A stretch of 5,996 bases of DNA, from positions 1-5,996 of the forward strand of contig JARXAV010000176.1 of NCBI GenBank assembly GCA_029865665.1. The letters are read 5' to 3'. A model generated the notes under the pieces. The model was not told the origin of the DNA. It searched no databases and was given only the letters and a program-made list of their open reading frames with translations. The position numbers and the translations under genes were made by a program. Below are positions 1-5,996 of the stretch, in pieces. The DNA comes from Flectobacillus sp. Lineage in GTDB: Bacteria > Bacteroidota > Bacteroidia > Cytophagales > Spirosomataceae. The stretch's first letter is position 1; each line of letters starts with the position of its first letter.

Positions 1-308
1 TCCATTGCTGCATCATCCAGCATCGTTAGTAAAATTTCTCTTAATTCATCATTCTCTTCTGTTAAGAAGTCGTCATAATTTTTAAAGATAAGATGAATGT
101 TCTTTTCTTGAATCCATCCTAAGTCATTAATCATTTCGTCAAACGAATCTAAATTATGTCCGAAGTAATCAGGAAATTTAAGAGCCAAGGCAATGCTCGA
201 ATAGAAATCTGATAGCGTAAGAGTAGTTGCTCCGTCAATAACTGCAACTAGCAGTGTATCTGAGGATGATTCGGTCGATTCTTCTGTTAGAATTCGGTAA
301 TTAGCCAT
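1..308 (-). CDS. Barstar-family ribonuclease inhibitor (immunity protein), 3' end cut by window
   Basis: The frame starts with ATG at 306-308 (complement) and stays open for 102 codons to the window edge. An in-frame TAA lies directly before the ATG, so no earlier start is possible. The protein begins MANYRILTEE and has no signal peptide, so it should be cytoplasmic. Residues 19-66 match the barstar fold: a VAVIDG strand, an SDFYSSIALALKFP helix, then the family signature YFGHNLDSFDEM (about 48-59). In Bacillus barstar, Asp35 and Asp39 of the matching segment plug the active site of barnase. Here these correspond to Asp54 and Glu58, so both positions stay acidic. Barstar proteins bind barnase-type RNases tightly and block catalysis. 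The gene lies 22 bp downstream of just such an RNase, which strongly supports its role as cognate immunity protein. The family call is firm; the C-terminal end is not visible. Confidence 0.88.
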   Translation of the reverse strand, partial: MANYRILTEESTESSSDTLLVAVIDGATTLTLSDFYSSIALALKFPDYFGHNLDSFDEMINDLGWIQEKNIHLIFKNYDDFLTEENDELREILLTMLDDAAM

Positions 309-330
309 TTAGAATTTGTGTTAAGTCGTT

Positions 331-873
331 TTACTTGATTTCTGTAAATGTGTTATAGTGGTCGTCGGTATAATACGCTTTCCCATCTGAGCCAGTTACT
401 AAGCGTTCTGCACCTCTATTTTTCCCTTCAACTTTGGGGTTTACATCCCATTCTTGGTAAACTATTTTTTTGCCAGAAGCATCTTTCTTAGGTAAGTGAC
501 CTTCGTAGTTCCCGAACGTTCTTCCTCCAACATAGCCATCAATGGCTTCTTTATGTTGCTTTACGTATTGCAATACTTTAAGTACTTTCGAAGGAACATT
601 GCGACTTTGTAAGCTCTGTTTATCTTTTTGATAATCTTCCTTATTATTGTCTGAGTATCTGTTCTCGCTATCGTGTTTATGATGATTGCGTTTCTTTCGT
701 TTCCTTGAAGACTCCTCTGGATTCGAATTACGGTTATCATACTTTGTGTCTTCCGTAAAACTTGCCTGATGCTTATCGTCAGGTTGTTTTGCTTGACATC
801 CGATAAGCGAGCTGTAGCCTAAGAACAGCGAGAAAAAAAGAAGTAAAAATCGGGTGATTAAATTCTTAAACAT
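331..873 (-). CDS. Lipoprotein with C-terminal barnase/RNase Sa-type ribonuclease domain
   Basis: This 180-aa protein has three parts. Residues 1-26 are a lipoprotein signal peptide: a short basic start, a hydrophobic core ([10 protein letters not shown]) and lipobox L-I-G-Cys26, the only cysteine. Residues 27-92 are a low-complexity, highly charged linker with a basic-histidine cluster at 57-67. Residues 93-180 form a microbial guanyl-specific ribonuclease domain (ribonuclease N1/barnase family), with [16 protein letters not shown] (113-128) and an ending [14 protein letters not shown] close to those of barnase and RNase Sa. The catalytic residues appear intact: Glu141 (general base, barnase Glu73), Arg153 and Arg157 (Arg83, Arg87) and His172 (general acid, His102). 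Arg157-to-His172 spacing equals that of barnase; Glu-to-Arg is two residues longer. It should cleave single-stranded RNA after guanosine. The barstar gene follows as its inhibitor. Surface or periplasmic location and a role in competition are inferences. No clear promoter was found upstream. Confidence 0.87.
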   Translation of the reverse strand: MFKNLITRFLLLFFSLFLGYSSLIGCQAKQPDDKHQASFTEDTKYDNRNSNPEESSRKRKKRNHHKHDSENRYSDNNKEDYQKDKQSLQSRNVPSKVLKVLQYVKQHKEAIDGYVGGRTFGNYEGHLPKKDASGKKIVYQEWDVNPKVEGKNRGAERLVTGSDGKAYYTDDHYNTFTEIK

Positions 874-907
874 GGAATTATTTTTTGAATGATTGTGTGA
901 GTAAAAC

Positions 908-928
908 TACGAAATAATATTTTTCGTA
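908..928. repeat. Inverted repeat TACGAAA-N7-TTTCGTA upstream of the RNase gene
   Basis: TACGAAA (908-914) and its exact complement TTTCGTA (922-928) flank a 7-nt spacer, centred about 45 bp before the RNase start codon. The same heptamer recurs at 1034-1040. The size and symmetry would suit a dimeric regulator or a small leader hairpin. Its function is unknown, and chance is possible in AT-rich DNA. Confidence 0.4.
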
Positions 929-939
929 CAAATAATTGT

Positions 940-1001
940 CTGTTTTAATGCCATTCAATGCTGGAAATTTCACGATAAATGCCTTAAAACAGGCTTAAAA
1001 C
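940..1001. repeat. Cluster of three TTAAAAC-type repeats
   Basis: CTTAAAAC occurs as a direct repeat at 983-990 and 994-1001, an 11-bp period of about one helical turn. An inverted, near-identical copy lies at 940-951: CTGTTTTAATGC against the complement of GCCTTAAAACAG at 981-992, 11 of 12 bases matching. A long-loop hairpin (29-nt loop) or a multi-site protein target are both possible. No function is assigned. Confidence 0.35.
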
Positions 1002-1021
1002 GTTTCAGAATAGTTGCAAAC

Positions 1022-1047
1022 ACACAAAAAAATTACGAAATTTGTGT
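1022..1047. repeat. Inverted repeat ACACAAA-N12-TTTGTGT
   Basis: ACACAAA (1022-1028) pairs exactly with TTTGTGT (1041-1047) over a 12-nt loop. It lies about 90 bp before the gyrA -7 box. It may be a regulator site or chance symmetry; no T-tract argues for a terminator. Confidence 0.3.
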
Positions 1048-1134
1048 AAATAGGCTAAATTTTTGCAAATATTCGGCGAAAGATTCTGTCACTAGCTGAG
1101 CAATAGTTTGAAACCTTCTTGATTCATTGCGTTT

Positions 1135-1142
1135 TAACTTTG
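1135..1142 (+). promoter_or_regulatory. Bacteroidota-type -7 promoter box for gyrA (TAACTTTG)
   Basis: TAACTTTG is an exact match to the TAnnTTTG -7 consensus of the Bacteroidota primary sigma factor. The -33 TTG partner is less clear: a TTTG ends at 1110, leaving a somewhat long 24-bp gap, and another TTG at 1119-1121 is too near. Transcription would begin near 1149, giving gyrA a leader of about 70 nt. Confidence 0.6.
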
Positions 1143-1164
1143 TATAAAGTGGACTAAAGGATAA

Positions 1165-1209
1165 ATGGCTTTACATATCGAAACCAAAAATCCCGAAACC
1201 AATCCGTAA
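1165..1209 (+). CDS. Possible 14-codon leader ORF before gyrA
   Basis: ATG at 1165 opens a short frame, [14 protein letters not shown], ending at TAA 1207-1209, only 8 nt before the gyrA ATG and in a different frame. It lies wholly inside the predicted gyrA leader. AAAGG at 1156-1160, 4 nt before the ATG, is Shine-Dalgarno-like, which is unusual here because gyrA itself lacks one. The last codon before the stop is proline, a residue known to slow termination in some leader peptides such as TnaC. The reading could equally be chance; no homologue is recognised. Confidence 0.3.
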   Translation: MALHIETKNPETNP

Positions 1210-1217
1210 TAATATAT

Positions 1218-3782
1218 ATGTCTGAACAATTTAGTAACATTATTCCGATTAACATTGAGGACGAAATGAGGTCAGCCTACATTGACTATTCAATGTCTGT
1301 TATCGTTTCTCGTGCTTTACCCGATGTTCGGGATGGCCTAAAACCCGTTCATCGTCGTGTTCTTTTTGGAATGGACGAATTGGGAGTTAATTACAATAAA
1401 GCCTATAAAAAATCTGCCCGTATTGTAGGGGAGGTTATGGGTAAATTTCACCCTCATGGTGACGCATCTGTTTATGATACAATGGTTCGTATGGCTCAAG
1501 AGTGGTCGTTACGTTATCCATTAGTTGACGGACAAGGTAACTTTGGTTCGGTAGATGGTGATTCTCCAGCAGCGATGCGTTATACTGAGGCTCGTTTAAA
1601 GAGAATTGCAGAAGAACTTTTGGCTGATATTGGTAAAGAAACGGTTGATTTTCAACCTAACTTTGATGACTCTTTATCAGAACCAACGGTATTGCCGTCT
1701 AAACTTCCTAACTTATTATTGAACGGAACATCAGGTATTGCCGTAGGTATGGCAACCAACATGGCTCCTCACAATTTAAGAGAAGTAGTAGATGGTATTA
1801 TCGCTTACATTGAAAATAAAGATATTACGATTCCTGAGTTGATGGAGTTTATTAAAGCTCCAGATTTTCCAACAGGAGGTACTATATACGGTGTTCAAGG
1901 GATTAGAAATGCTTTTGAAACAGGTCGTGGTAGAATTGTGGTTCGTGGTAATGCAACTTATGAAACAAGTAAAACGGGTAAAGAACAAATTGTTGTTTCT
2001 GAAATCCCTTACATGGTTAATAAGGCAACCTTAATTAAGCAATGTGCAGATTTAGTGAACGAAAAGAAAATCGAAGGAATTTCTGAAATTCGTGACGAAT
2101 CTGACCGTCAGGGTATGCGTATCGTTTTTGATTTGAAACGTGATGCAGTTTCTAATGTAGTCTTAAATAACTTATACAAATACACTACGCTTCAATCTTC
2201 ATTTAGTGTAAATAACGTTGCTCTAGTTAAAGGTCGTCCAATGACCCTTAATTTAAAAGACTTAATTTTACATTTTGTAGATCACCGTAACGAAGTGGTT
2301 GTTCGTCGTGTACAGTATGATTTAAGAGAAGCACGTAAAAGAGCTCATATTTTAGAGGGCTTTATTATTGCCTTAGATAACCTAGATGCTGTTATTAAAC
2401 TCATCCGTGAATCTCGTGATCCTCATGCGGCTCAAGTAGGATTAGTTGCAAACTTTGCTCTTTCTGAAATTCAGGCGAAAGCTATTTTGGAAATGCGTTT
2501 ACAACGCCTAACAGGCATGGAGCGTGATAAAATCCAGGCGGAGTATGCTGAATTGATGCGTTTGATTGATGATTTGAATGATATTTTGGCTAAACCAGAA
2601 CGTCAATTAGAAATTATCAAAACAGAATTATTAGAAGTTAAAGAACGCTATGGAGATGCTCGTCGTACTCAAATCAATATGACTGACGACGAATTCTCTA
2701 TTGAAGATATGATTGCTGATGAGGAAATGTTAATTACCATTTCAGCACAAGGTTATATCAAAAGAACACCGCTTACTGAATACAAATCTCAGACAAGAGG
2801 TGGGGTCGGTTCAAGAGCAGTTGCTACGAAAGATGATGACTATACCGAGCATTTATTTACAGCAACAATGCACAATTGGCTTTTATTCTTTACTGAAACA
2901 GGTAAATGTTTCTGGTTAAGAGTATATGCAGTTCCAGAAGGTTCTAAAACTGCGAAAGGTCGCCCTATCCAGAATTTGATGAATATTGAAAATGGAGATT
3001 CAATTCGTGCCGTTATCAATGTTAAATCATTGACTGATCCAGACTACGTGAACAATAACTTTATTGTGATGTGTACGGAAGATGGAACAATCAAGAAGAC
3101 TTCTTTGGAAGCATATTCAAGACCTCGTCAGAATGGTATTATTGCCGTAACCATCCGTGAAGGAGATAGATTGTTAGATGTATCATTGACTAATGGCAAC
3201 AACCACGTGATTATTGCTACCAACTCTGGCCGTGCTGTTCACTTTGAAGAAAGTCGTGTGCGTCCAATGGGTCGTTCTGCATCGGGTGTAAAAGGTATTT
3301 GGTTAGACGAAGAAAATCCGAATGAAAAAGTTATCGGAATGGTTTGTGTGGATAGTCCTGAAACACAACAACTTTTGGTAGTTTCTGAAAAAGGATTTGG
3401 AAAACGTTCTGACGTAGAAGATTATCGCTTAACCAACCGTGGCGGAAAAGGCGTAAAAGCTTTGAATATCACCGACAAAACGGGTAATCTTGTTGCCATT
3501 AAAGAAGTTAATGACAATAACGATTTAATGATTATTACTCGTGCAGGAATCATGATTCGTATCTCTGTTGCAGACTTACGAGTAATGGGACGTAATACAC
3601 AAGGCGTTAAGTTGATTCGTTTGAAAAATGAATCAGACGAAATTTCATCGGTTACTAAAATGACAAGAGAACCAGATGAAGAACCAATCGTGGCAGATCC
3701 ATCGGTCATTGTGATAGATGCTGAAGAAATACCATCAGAAGATGATGCAACTCCTGATGTTGAACCATCAGAAGAAATATAG
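1218..3782 (+). CDS. gyrA: DNA gyrase subunit A
   Basis: GyrA is the DNA breakage-reunion subunit of gyrase, a cytoplasmic GyrA2GyrB2 enzyme that introduces negative supercoils with ATP. The 854-aa protein is full length (E. coli has 875). The N-terminal catalytic core contains [20 protein letters not shown] (13-32), KPVHRR (42-47), HPHGD (78-82) and [10 protein letters not shown] (118-127), with active-site Tyr122 beside Arg121, numbered exactly as in E. coli. Position 83 is Ala instead of Ser. The tower and coiled-coil region follows to about residue 490. The rest is the six-bladed DNA-wrapping pinwheel. Its GyrA box is degenerate, QTRGGVG (525-531), while NRGGKG occurs at 740-745. The tail from about 819 is acidic, as in other GyrA proteins. 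The ATG at 1218 fits the family N-terminus; no Shine-Dalgarno is present, typical for the phylum. A terminator follows directly. ParC was considered, but the overall CTD fits GyrA. Confidence 0.98.
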   Translation: MSEQFSNIIPINIEDEMRSAYIDYSMSVIVSRALPDVRDGLKPVHRRVLFGMDELGVNYNKAYKKSARIVGEVMGKFHPHGDASVYDTMVRMAQEWSLRYPLVDGQGNFGSVDGDSPAAMRYTEARLKRIAEELLADIGKETVDFQPNFDDSLSEPTVLPSKLPNLLLNGTSGIAVGMATNMAPHNLREVVDGIIAYIENKDITIPELMEFIKAPDFPTGGTIYGVQGIRNAFETGRGRIVVRGNATYETSKTGKEQIVVSEIPYMVNKATLIKQCADLVNEKKIEGISEIRDESDRQGMRIVFDLKRDAVSNVVLNNLYKYTTLQSSFSVNNVALVKGRPMTLNLKDLILHFVDHRNEVVVRRVQYDLREARKRAHILEGFIIALDNLDAVIKLIRESRDPHAAQVGLVANFALSEIQAKAILEMRLQRLTGMERDKIQAEYAELMRLIDDLNDILAKPERQLEIIKTELLEVKERYGDARRTQINMTDDEFSIEDMIADEEMLITISAQGYIKRTPLTEYKSQTRGGVGSRAVATKDDDYTEHLFTATMHNWLLFFTETGKCFWLRVYAVPEGSKTAKGRPIQNLMNIENGDSIRAVINVKSLTDPDYVNNNFIVMCTEDGTIKKTSLEAYSRPRQNGIIAVTIREGDRLLDVSLTNGNNHVIIATNSGRAVHFEESRVRPMGRSASGVKGIWLDEENPNEKVIGMVCVDSPETQQLLVVSEKGFGKRSDVEDYRLTNRGGKGVKALNITDKTGNLVAIKEVNDNNDLMIITRAGIMIRISVADLRVMGRNTQGVKLIRLKNESDEISSVTKMTREPDEEPIVADPSVIVIDAEEIPSEDDATPDVEPSEEI

Positions 3783-3788
3783 TTTTAT

Positions 3789-3828
3789 GGGGAATAGCGA
3801 TTTATAAAACTCGCTATTCCCCACTTTT
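3789..3828 (+). terminator. Rho-independent terminator of gyrA
   Basis: GGGGAATAGCGA (3789-3800) pairs perfectly with TCGCTATTCCCC (3811-3822) over a 10-nt loop, starting 6 nt after the gyrA stop. A short TTTT (3825-3828) follows after AC, with a further T-run around 3833. The 12-bp stem is strong, the U-tract modest. Confidence 0.85.
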
Positions 3829-3991
3829 GTGCCTTTTCGGAAATGTTAATAATCTGTTAATTTATGTAACTTAATAGCCAACTTAACGTTCTAAGTAAAA
3901 CAAAGCACAACACGTTCTTTCAAGTATCGTAAATAAGATTGTCAACTAGGTGATAAGTCTTAACGGTTTATGTAAATCAAATAGTTAAGTA

Positions 3992-4027
3992 TTTGATTAT
4001 CAAAATTTTACTATTATTAAATAGTAA
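3992..4027. repeat. Two adjacent palindromes upstream of the TPR gene
   Basis: TTTGAT-T-ATCAAA (3992-4004) is a 13-bp hyphenated palindrome. Three bases further on, TTACTATT (4008-4015) pairs perfectly with AATAGTAA (4020-4027) over loop ATTA, an 8-bp stem. They end 40 bp before the TPR gene start. Operator sites or a 5'-leader hairpin are possible. TAATTGTG at 4025-4032 is a 7-of-8 match to the -7 consensus but has no well-placed -33 TTG. Confidence 0.4.
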
Positions 4028-4067
4028 TTGTGAGTACCTTAATAATAAACCCAACAATTTCATTCAA

Positions 4068-5558
4068 ATGAAAAAACAATCACTTGCCCTTATCACGATA
4101 ATGATGACTGCAGGGGCAGCGTATTCCCAAAACGGAATCGACAAATTAGCACAAGAGGCGAACCGTAAGGCTCTTTTAGAGGTAAAAGATAAAGCTGATG
4201 CGTCGATTACTAAAAAAGATTCCTTAAAAGCAAAAACATGGGTTACACGTGCTATTGCTTATATGGACTTAGCAAACTCTGGGGATGTAGAGTTGACTAA
4301 CAAAGAGCCTAAAGCTGCATTTACTGCGTATCAATCATTAAAAAAAGCAGTTGCTTTAGATACAAAGGATGGCAAAGAAGGAGCTGTAGCTGCAGAAGCT
4401 AAGAAATACTTGACAATGACTTATAACAAGGAGGGGAAACCTGAAGTGGAAGGTCAAAAGTTGTACGCAGCTTTCATGAATGCAGGTATCGTAAAGTATC
4501 AGGCAAAAGAATATGATGGAGCGTTAGAGAACCTTCAAATGGCTTCTGAAGTAGGTAGCAAAGATACTACCGCTGCAATGTACACAGGAGTTATTGCTCA
4601 ATTAGCTAAGAAGCAAGACATTGCTACGGCTGGTTTTGAGAAATTTATCGCTTTAGGTGGTAAAGATGCAGGTATCTATTATGCGTTGATTCAGCAGTAT
4701 AAGACTGAAAAGAACGAAGAGAAAGCATTTGCAGTAATTAATAAAGCGTTAGCTGCTAATCCTGATAACAAGGATTTGAAAGCTGAGAAAATCAATTTGT
4801 ACTTGTCTTTCAATAAGACGGATGCTGCTATCGCTGAATTAGAATCAGCAGTTGTAAAAGATCCTAAAAATGCTCAATCAGTATTAAATTTAGGTATCCT
4901 TTATGATAACAAAGGAGAGAAGCTTAATTCTGAATTAAGAGAACTTCGTGAGCAAGCTTCGAAATCTGATTTAGAAGGTGCTAAGAAGAAGTTAGACGAG
5001 CAAAAAGACAAAGTTTCTGCGTTTGATGAAGAGATTAAACGTTTAACTGCAAAGTTAAAAACAGATCCAAAATCGGCAGCTCAAACTAAGAATTCGATTG
5101 CAAACACCGTGAAAATGCGTGATGAGCAAAAAGCGGTTTTAGCAACAATGACTCAAGACTATGCAGCAAAAGCAGCAAATCAGGGAGACGTTGCAGCATT
5201 GAATGCTAAAATTGCAGAACTTGAAGCGAAGCAAAAAGAAGCAAAAGGATTAGCTCTTGTAAATTACAAGAAATGTATTGAGATTGATCCTAACAACTAC
5301 GATGTTAACTACAACTTAGGTGTTATGAACTTCAACGAGGCAATTGCTTTAAATAAGAAAGTAGGGGATATGAACATGGAAACCTACAAAAAAGAAGGCA
5401 AACTTGCTGAAGAATTGAAAGACAACAAATTCAAAGAAGCTTTAGGGTATTTTGAAAAAGCATATTCTCTTAAACAAGAAGATGATGTTAAGGAAAACCT
5501 TAAAAACTTATACAGAATGTTGAAAATGGATGATAAGTTGAAAGCACTAGGAGAGTAG
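4068..5558 (+). CDS. Exported tetratricopeptide-repeat protein with coiled-coil insertion
   Basis: The start is set at ATG 4068 because it begins a clear Sec signal peptide, MKKQSLALITIMMTAGAAYS, with likely cleavage before Gln21. The frame extends upstream only through a TTG at 3993 that would bury this signal. The product is 496 aa and should be periplasmic; there is no lipobox. Helical TPR-like units run from about 57-103, then regular TPRs at 134-166, 167-200, 201-234 and 235-268. Another unit starts at 269-285 (AQSVLNLGILYDNKGEK) but its second helix (ALVNYKKCIEIDPNN) comes only at 396-410; about 110 residues of heptad-like, Lys/Glu-rich coiled coil lie between. A last TPR (411-472) also has a long inter-helix loop. 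TPRs bind proteins, so a scaffold role is likely, but partner and pathway are unknown. It is flanked by its own terminator and separated from gyrA by another, so it is probably transcribed alone. Confidence 0.85.
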   Translation: MKKQSLALITIMMTAGAAYSQNGIDKLAQEANRKALLEVKDKADASITKKDSLKAKTWVTRAIAYMDLANSGDVELTNKEPKAAFTAYQSLKKAVALDTKDGKEGAVAAEAKKYLTMTYNKEGKPEVEGQKLYAAFMNAGIVKYQAKEYDGALENLQMASEVGSKDTTAAMYTGVIAQLAKKQDIATAGFEKFIALGGKDAGIYYALIQQYKTEKNEEKAFAVINKALAANPDNKDLKAEKINLYLSFNKTDAAIAELESAVVKDPKNAQSVLNLGILYDNKGEKLNSELRELREQASKSDLEGAKKKLDEQKDKVSAFDEEIKRLTAKLKTDPKSAAQTKNSIANTVKMRDEQKAVLATMTQDYAAKAANQGDVAALNAKIAELEAKQKEAKGLALVNYKKCIEIDPNNYDVNYNLGVMNFNEAIALNKKVGDMNMETYKKEGKLAEELKDNKFKEALGYFEKAYSLKQEDDVKENLKNLYRMLKMDDKLKALGE

Positions 5559-5580
5559 TCTTTTCAGATTATTGAATATC

Positions 5581-5624
5581 AAAAATAGGGTTCGTAGATA
5601 ATTTCTGCGAACCCTATTTTTTTT
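5581..5624 (+). terminator. Strong rho-independent terminator of the TPR gene
   Basis: AAAAATAGGGTTCG (5581-5594) pairs perfectly with CGAACCCTATTTTT (5608-5621). Pairing continues inward through TAGA/TCTG with one G-U pair, leaving a 5-nt loop. The T-run reaches 5624. It begins 22 nt after the stop codon. The A-run on the left arm could let it also terminate minus-strand transcripts. Confidence 0.93.
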
Positions 5625-5670
5625 GTCTTAATTTGTTAAGAAGATTTTTATCTAAAATTCTTCCGTTTAT

Positions 5671-5698
5671 GATTGGCTCTTTAAGCAATTAAAGAATC
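5671..5698. repeat. Small hairpin with GCAA tetraloop
   Basis: TCTTTAA (5678-5684) pairs perfectly with TTAAAGA (5689-5695) around GCAA, a GNRA-type loop. GAT (5671-5673) and ATC (5696-5698) could extend the stem past a 4-nt bulge. No T-run follows, so it is not an intrinsic terminator. Function unknown. Confidence 0.35.
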
Positions 5699-5786
5699 AC
5701 GAGAAAGATACTATGGATGGCATTTTTAATCTCCATTTGTTCTATTTAACATAATATAAATTATAGAACTATTATTTTTTACGAAT

Positions 5787-5803
5787 GACCGCCTCAAAAG
5801 TGC
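5787..5803 (+). mobile_element. Possible left end of an insertion sequence
   Basis: GACCGCCTCAAAAGTGC resembles, from memory, the GGGGCTGTCTCAAAAGT-like terminal repeats of some insertion sequences, sharing CTCAAAAGT. It points inward toward the open frame at 5943, as an IS left end should. The other end and any target duplication are outside the window. Nearby, GCCTC (5791-5795) and GAGGC (5818-5822) form a weak stem before T7 (5825-5831), so a decayed terminator is an alternative reading. Confidence 0.25.
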
Positions 5804-5898
5804 TTTTTCATCCGAGAGAGGCTGTTTTTTTCTTGGATTACATACTGAAAAGCATATCGTAATAGATTGTATATTAGTTTCTTAGAGGAAATATACTT

Positions 5899-5918
5899 CT
5901 CACAGTAAGAATTGTGAG
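5899..5918. repeat. Inverted repeat CTCACA-N8-TGTGAG
   Basis: CTCACA (5899-5904) and TGTGAG (5913-5918) are exact complements over 8 nt. They lie 25 bp before the ATG at 5943 and could be a leader hairpin or operator, or chance. Confidence 0.25.
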
Positions 5919-5942
5919 TTCGCTGAGAATCGTGTATTTGAA

Positions 5943-5996
5943 ATGAAACTGCCCCGTTATACTGATTATTTAATTCTCAAAATGAGCTATTTTGGG
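5943..5996 (+). CDS. Possible 5' end of a gene running off the window, perhaps a transposase
   Basis: From ATG 5943 the frame is open for all 18 codons to the edge: MKLPRYTDYLILKMSYFG. The same frame is open back to a TAG at 5883-5885, and a second in-frame ATG lies at 5982. The YTDYLI segment recalls the N-terminus of some IS4/IS701-type DDE transposases in which (Y)TDYLI precedes a TATGLS-like motif; this is recognition from memory on very little sequence. The possible IS end 140 bp upstream agrees. There is no recognisable ribosome binding site. The open frame is short enough to be chance. Confidence 0.35.
   Translation, partial: MKLPRYTDYLILKMSYFG

Larger units (their letters stand above)
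874..1217. other. Divergent intergenic region between the RNase gene and gyrA
   Basis: These 344 AT-rich bases separate the minus-strand RNase gene from plus-strand gyrA. They hold the gyrA -7 box, a possible leader ORF and several short repeats, listed separately. I see no tRNA, rRNA or long open frame. No exact TAnnTTTG box was found on the minus strand, so the RNase promoter is unassigned. Confidence 0.8.
5625..5942. other. Non-coding stretch downstream of the TPR gene
   Basis: This AT-rich stretch shows no convincing gene on either strand; the longest frames are interrupted by stops within a few tens of codons. It contains a tetraloop hairpin (5671-5698), a possible insertion-sequence end (5787-5803) and an inverted repeat (5899-5918), each listed separately. 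Confidence 0.65.

Noticed and set aside
874..1020. Promoter of the RNase gene on the minus strand
   Set aside because: No exact TAnnTTTG with a spaced TTG was found; near matches such as ATTATTTG have shifted spacing.
1776..1988. 70-codon open frame on the minus strand inside gyrA
   Set aside because: Fully antisense to a conserved part of gyrA, with no recognisable domain; a by-product of gyrA codon use.
3422..3709. 95-codon open frame on the minus strand inside gyrA
   Set aside because: Antisense to the GyrA pinwheel, low-complexity composition and no signals of its own.
1218..3782. Topoisomerase IV subunit A (ParC) instead of GyrA
   Set aside because: E. coli GyrA numbering is kept from residue 42 to 122, and the full six-blade-length CTD with acidic tail matches GyrA.
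3993..4067. 25-codon N-terminal extension of the TPR protein from a TTG
   Set aside because: It would place a hydrophobic and Asn-rich segment before a perfect signal peptide, and it spans two palindromes; ATG 4068 is the better start.
5713..5754. Short 13-codon ATG frame in the downstream spacer
   Set aside because: Too short, no ribosome binding site, no conserved feature.
5625..5942. tRNA, riboswitch or CRISPR array in the spacer
   Set aside because: No cloverleaf, no regular repeat-spacer pattern and no known aptamer core is visible.

Overview
The window looks like a chromosomal segment from an AT-rich member of the Bacteroidota, most likely a Cytophagales-type genus. The evidence is the GyrA sequence, genes without Shine-Dalgarno sites, A/T-rich start contexts, and a TAnnTTTG-type -7 promoter element in front of gyrA. 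The genus cannot be fixed from the sequence alone.

Layout. (1) Positions 1-873, minus strand: a two-gene unit. The first gene encodes a secreted lipoprotein whose C-terminal domain is a barnase/RNase Sa-type guanyl-preferring ribonuclease. The second starts 22 bp downstream and encodes a barstar-family inhibitor, cut by the left window edge. Together they form a ribonuclease plus cognate immunity pair. (2) Positions 874-1217: a divergent intergenic region with several short inverted and direct repeats, a good -7 promoter box for gyrA and a possible 14-codon leader ORF. (3) Positions 1218-3782, plus strand: complete gyrA (854 aa), closed by a 12-bp hairpin terminator. (4) Positions 4068-5558, plus strand: a 496-aa exported TPR protein with a long coiled-coil insertion. 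It is preceded by two adjacent palindromes and followed by a very strong hairpin terminator. (5) Positions 5625-5942: no gene seen, only small hairpins and a possible insertion-sequence end. (6) Positions 5943-5996: an open frame running off the right edge, possibly the start of a transposase.

Functionally, gyrA is housekeeping and the TPR gene is an independent unit with its own terminator. The RNase-barstar pair is the accessory element of most interest: the nuclease carries a lipobox and a long charged, partly polybasic linker, so it should be tethered to the envelope, while barstar has no signal peptide and should protect the cytoplasm. No wholly new system is evident. The best leads are the lipid-anchored barnase-like enzyme, the leader ORF of gyrA, the natural Ala83 in the quinolone-determining region, and the suspected mobile element at the right edge.
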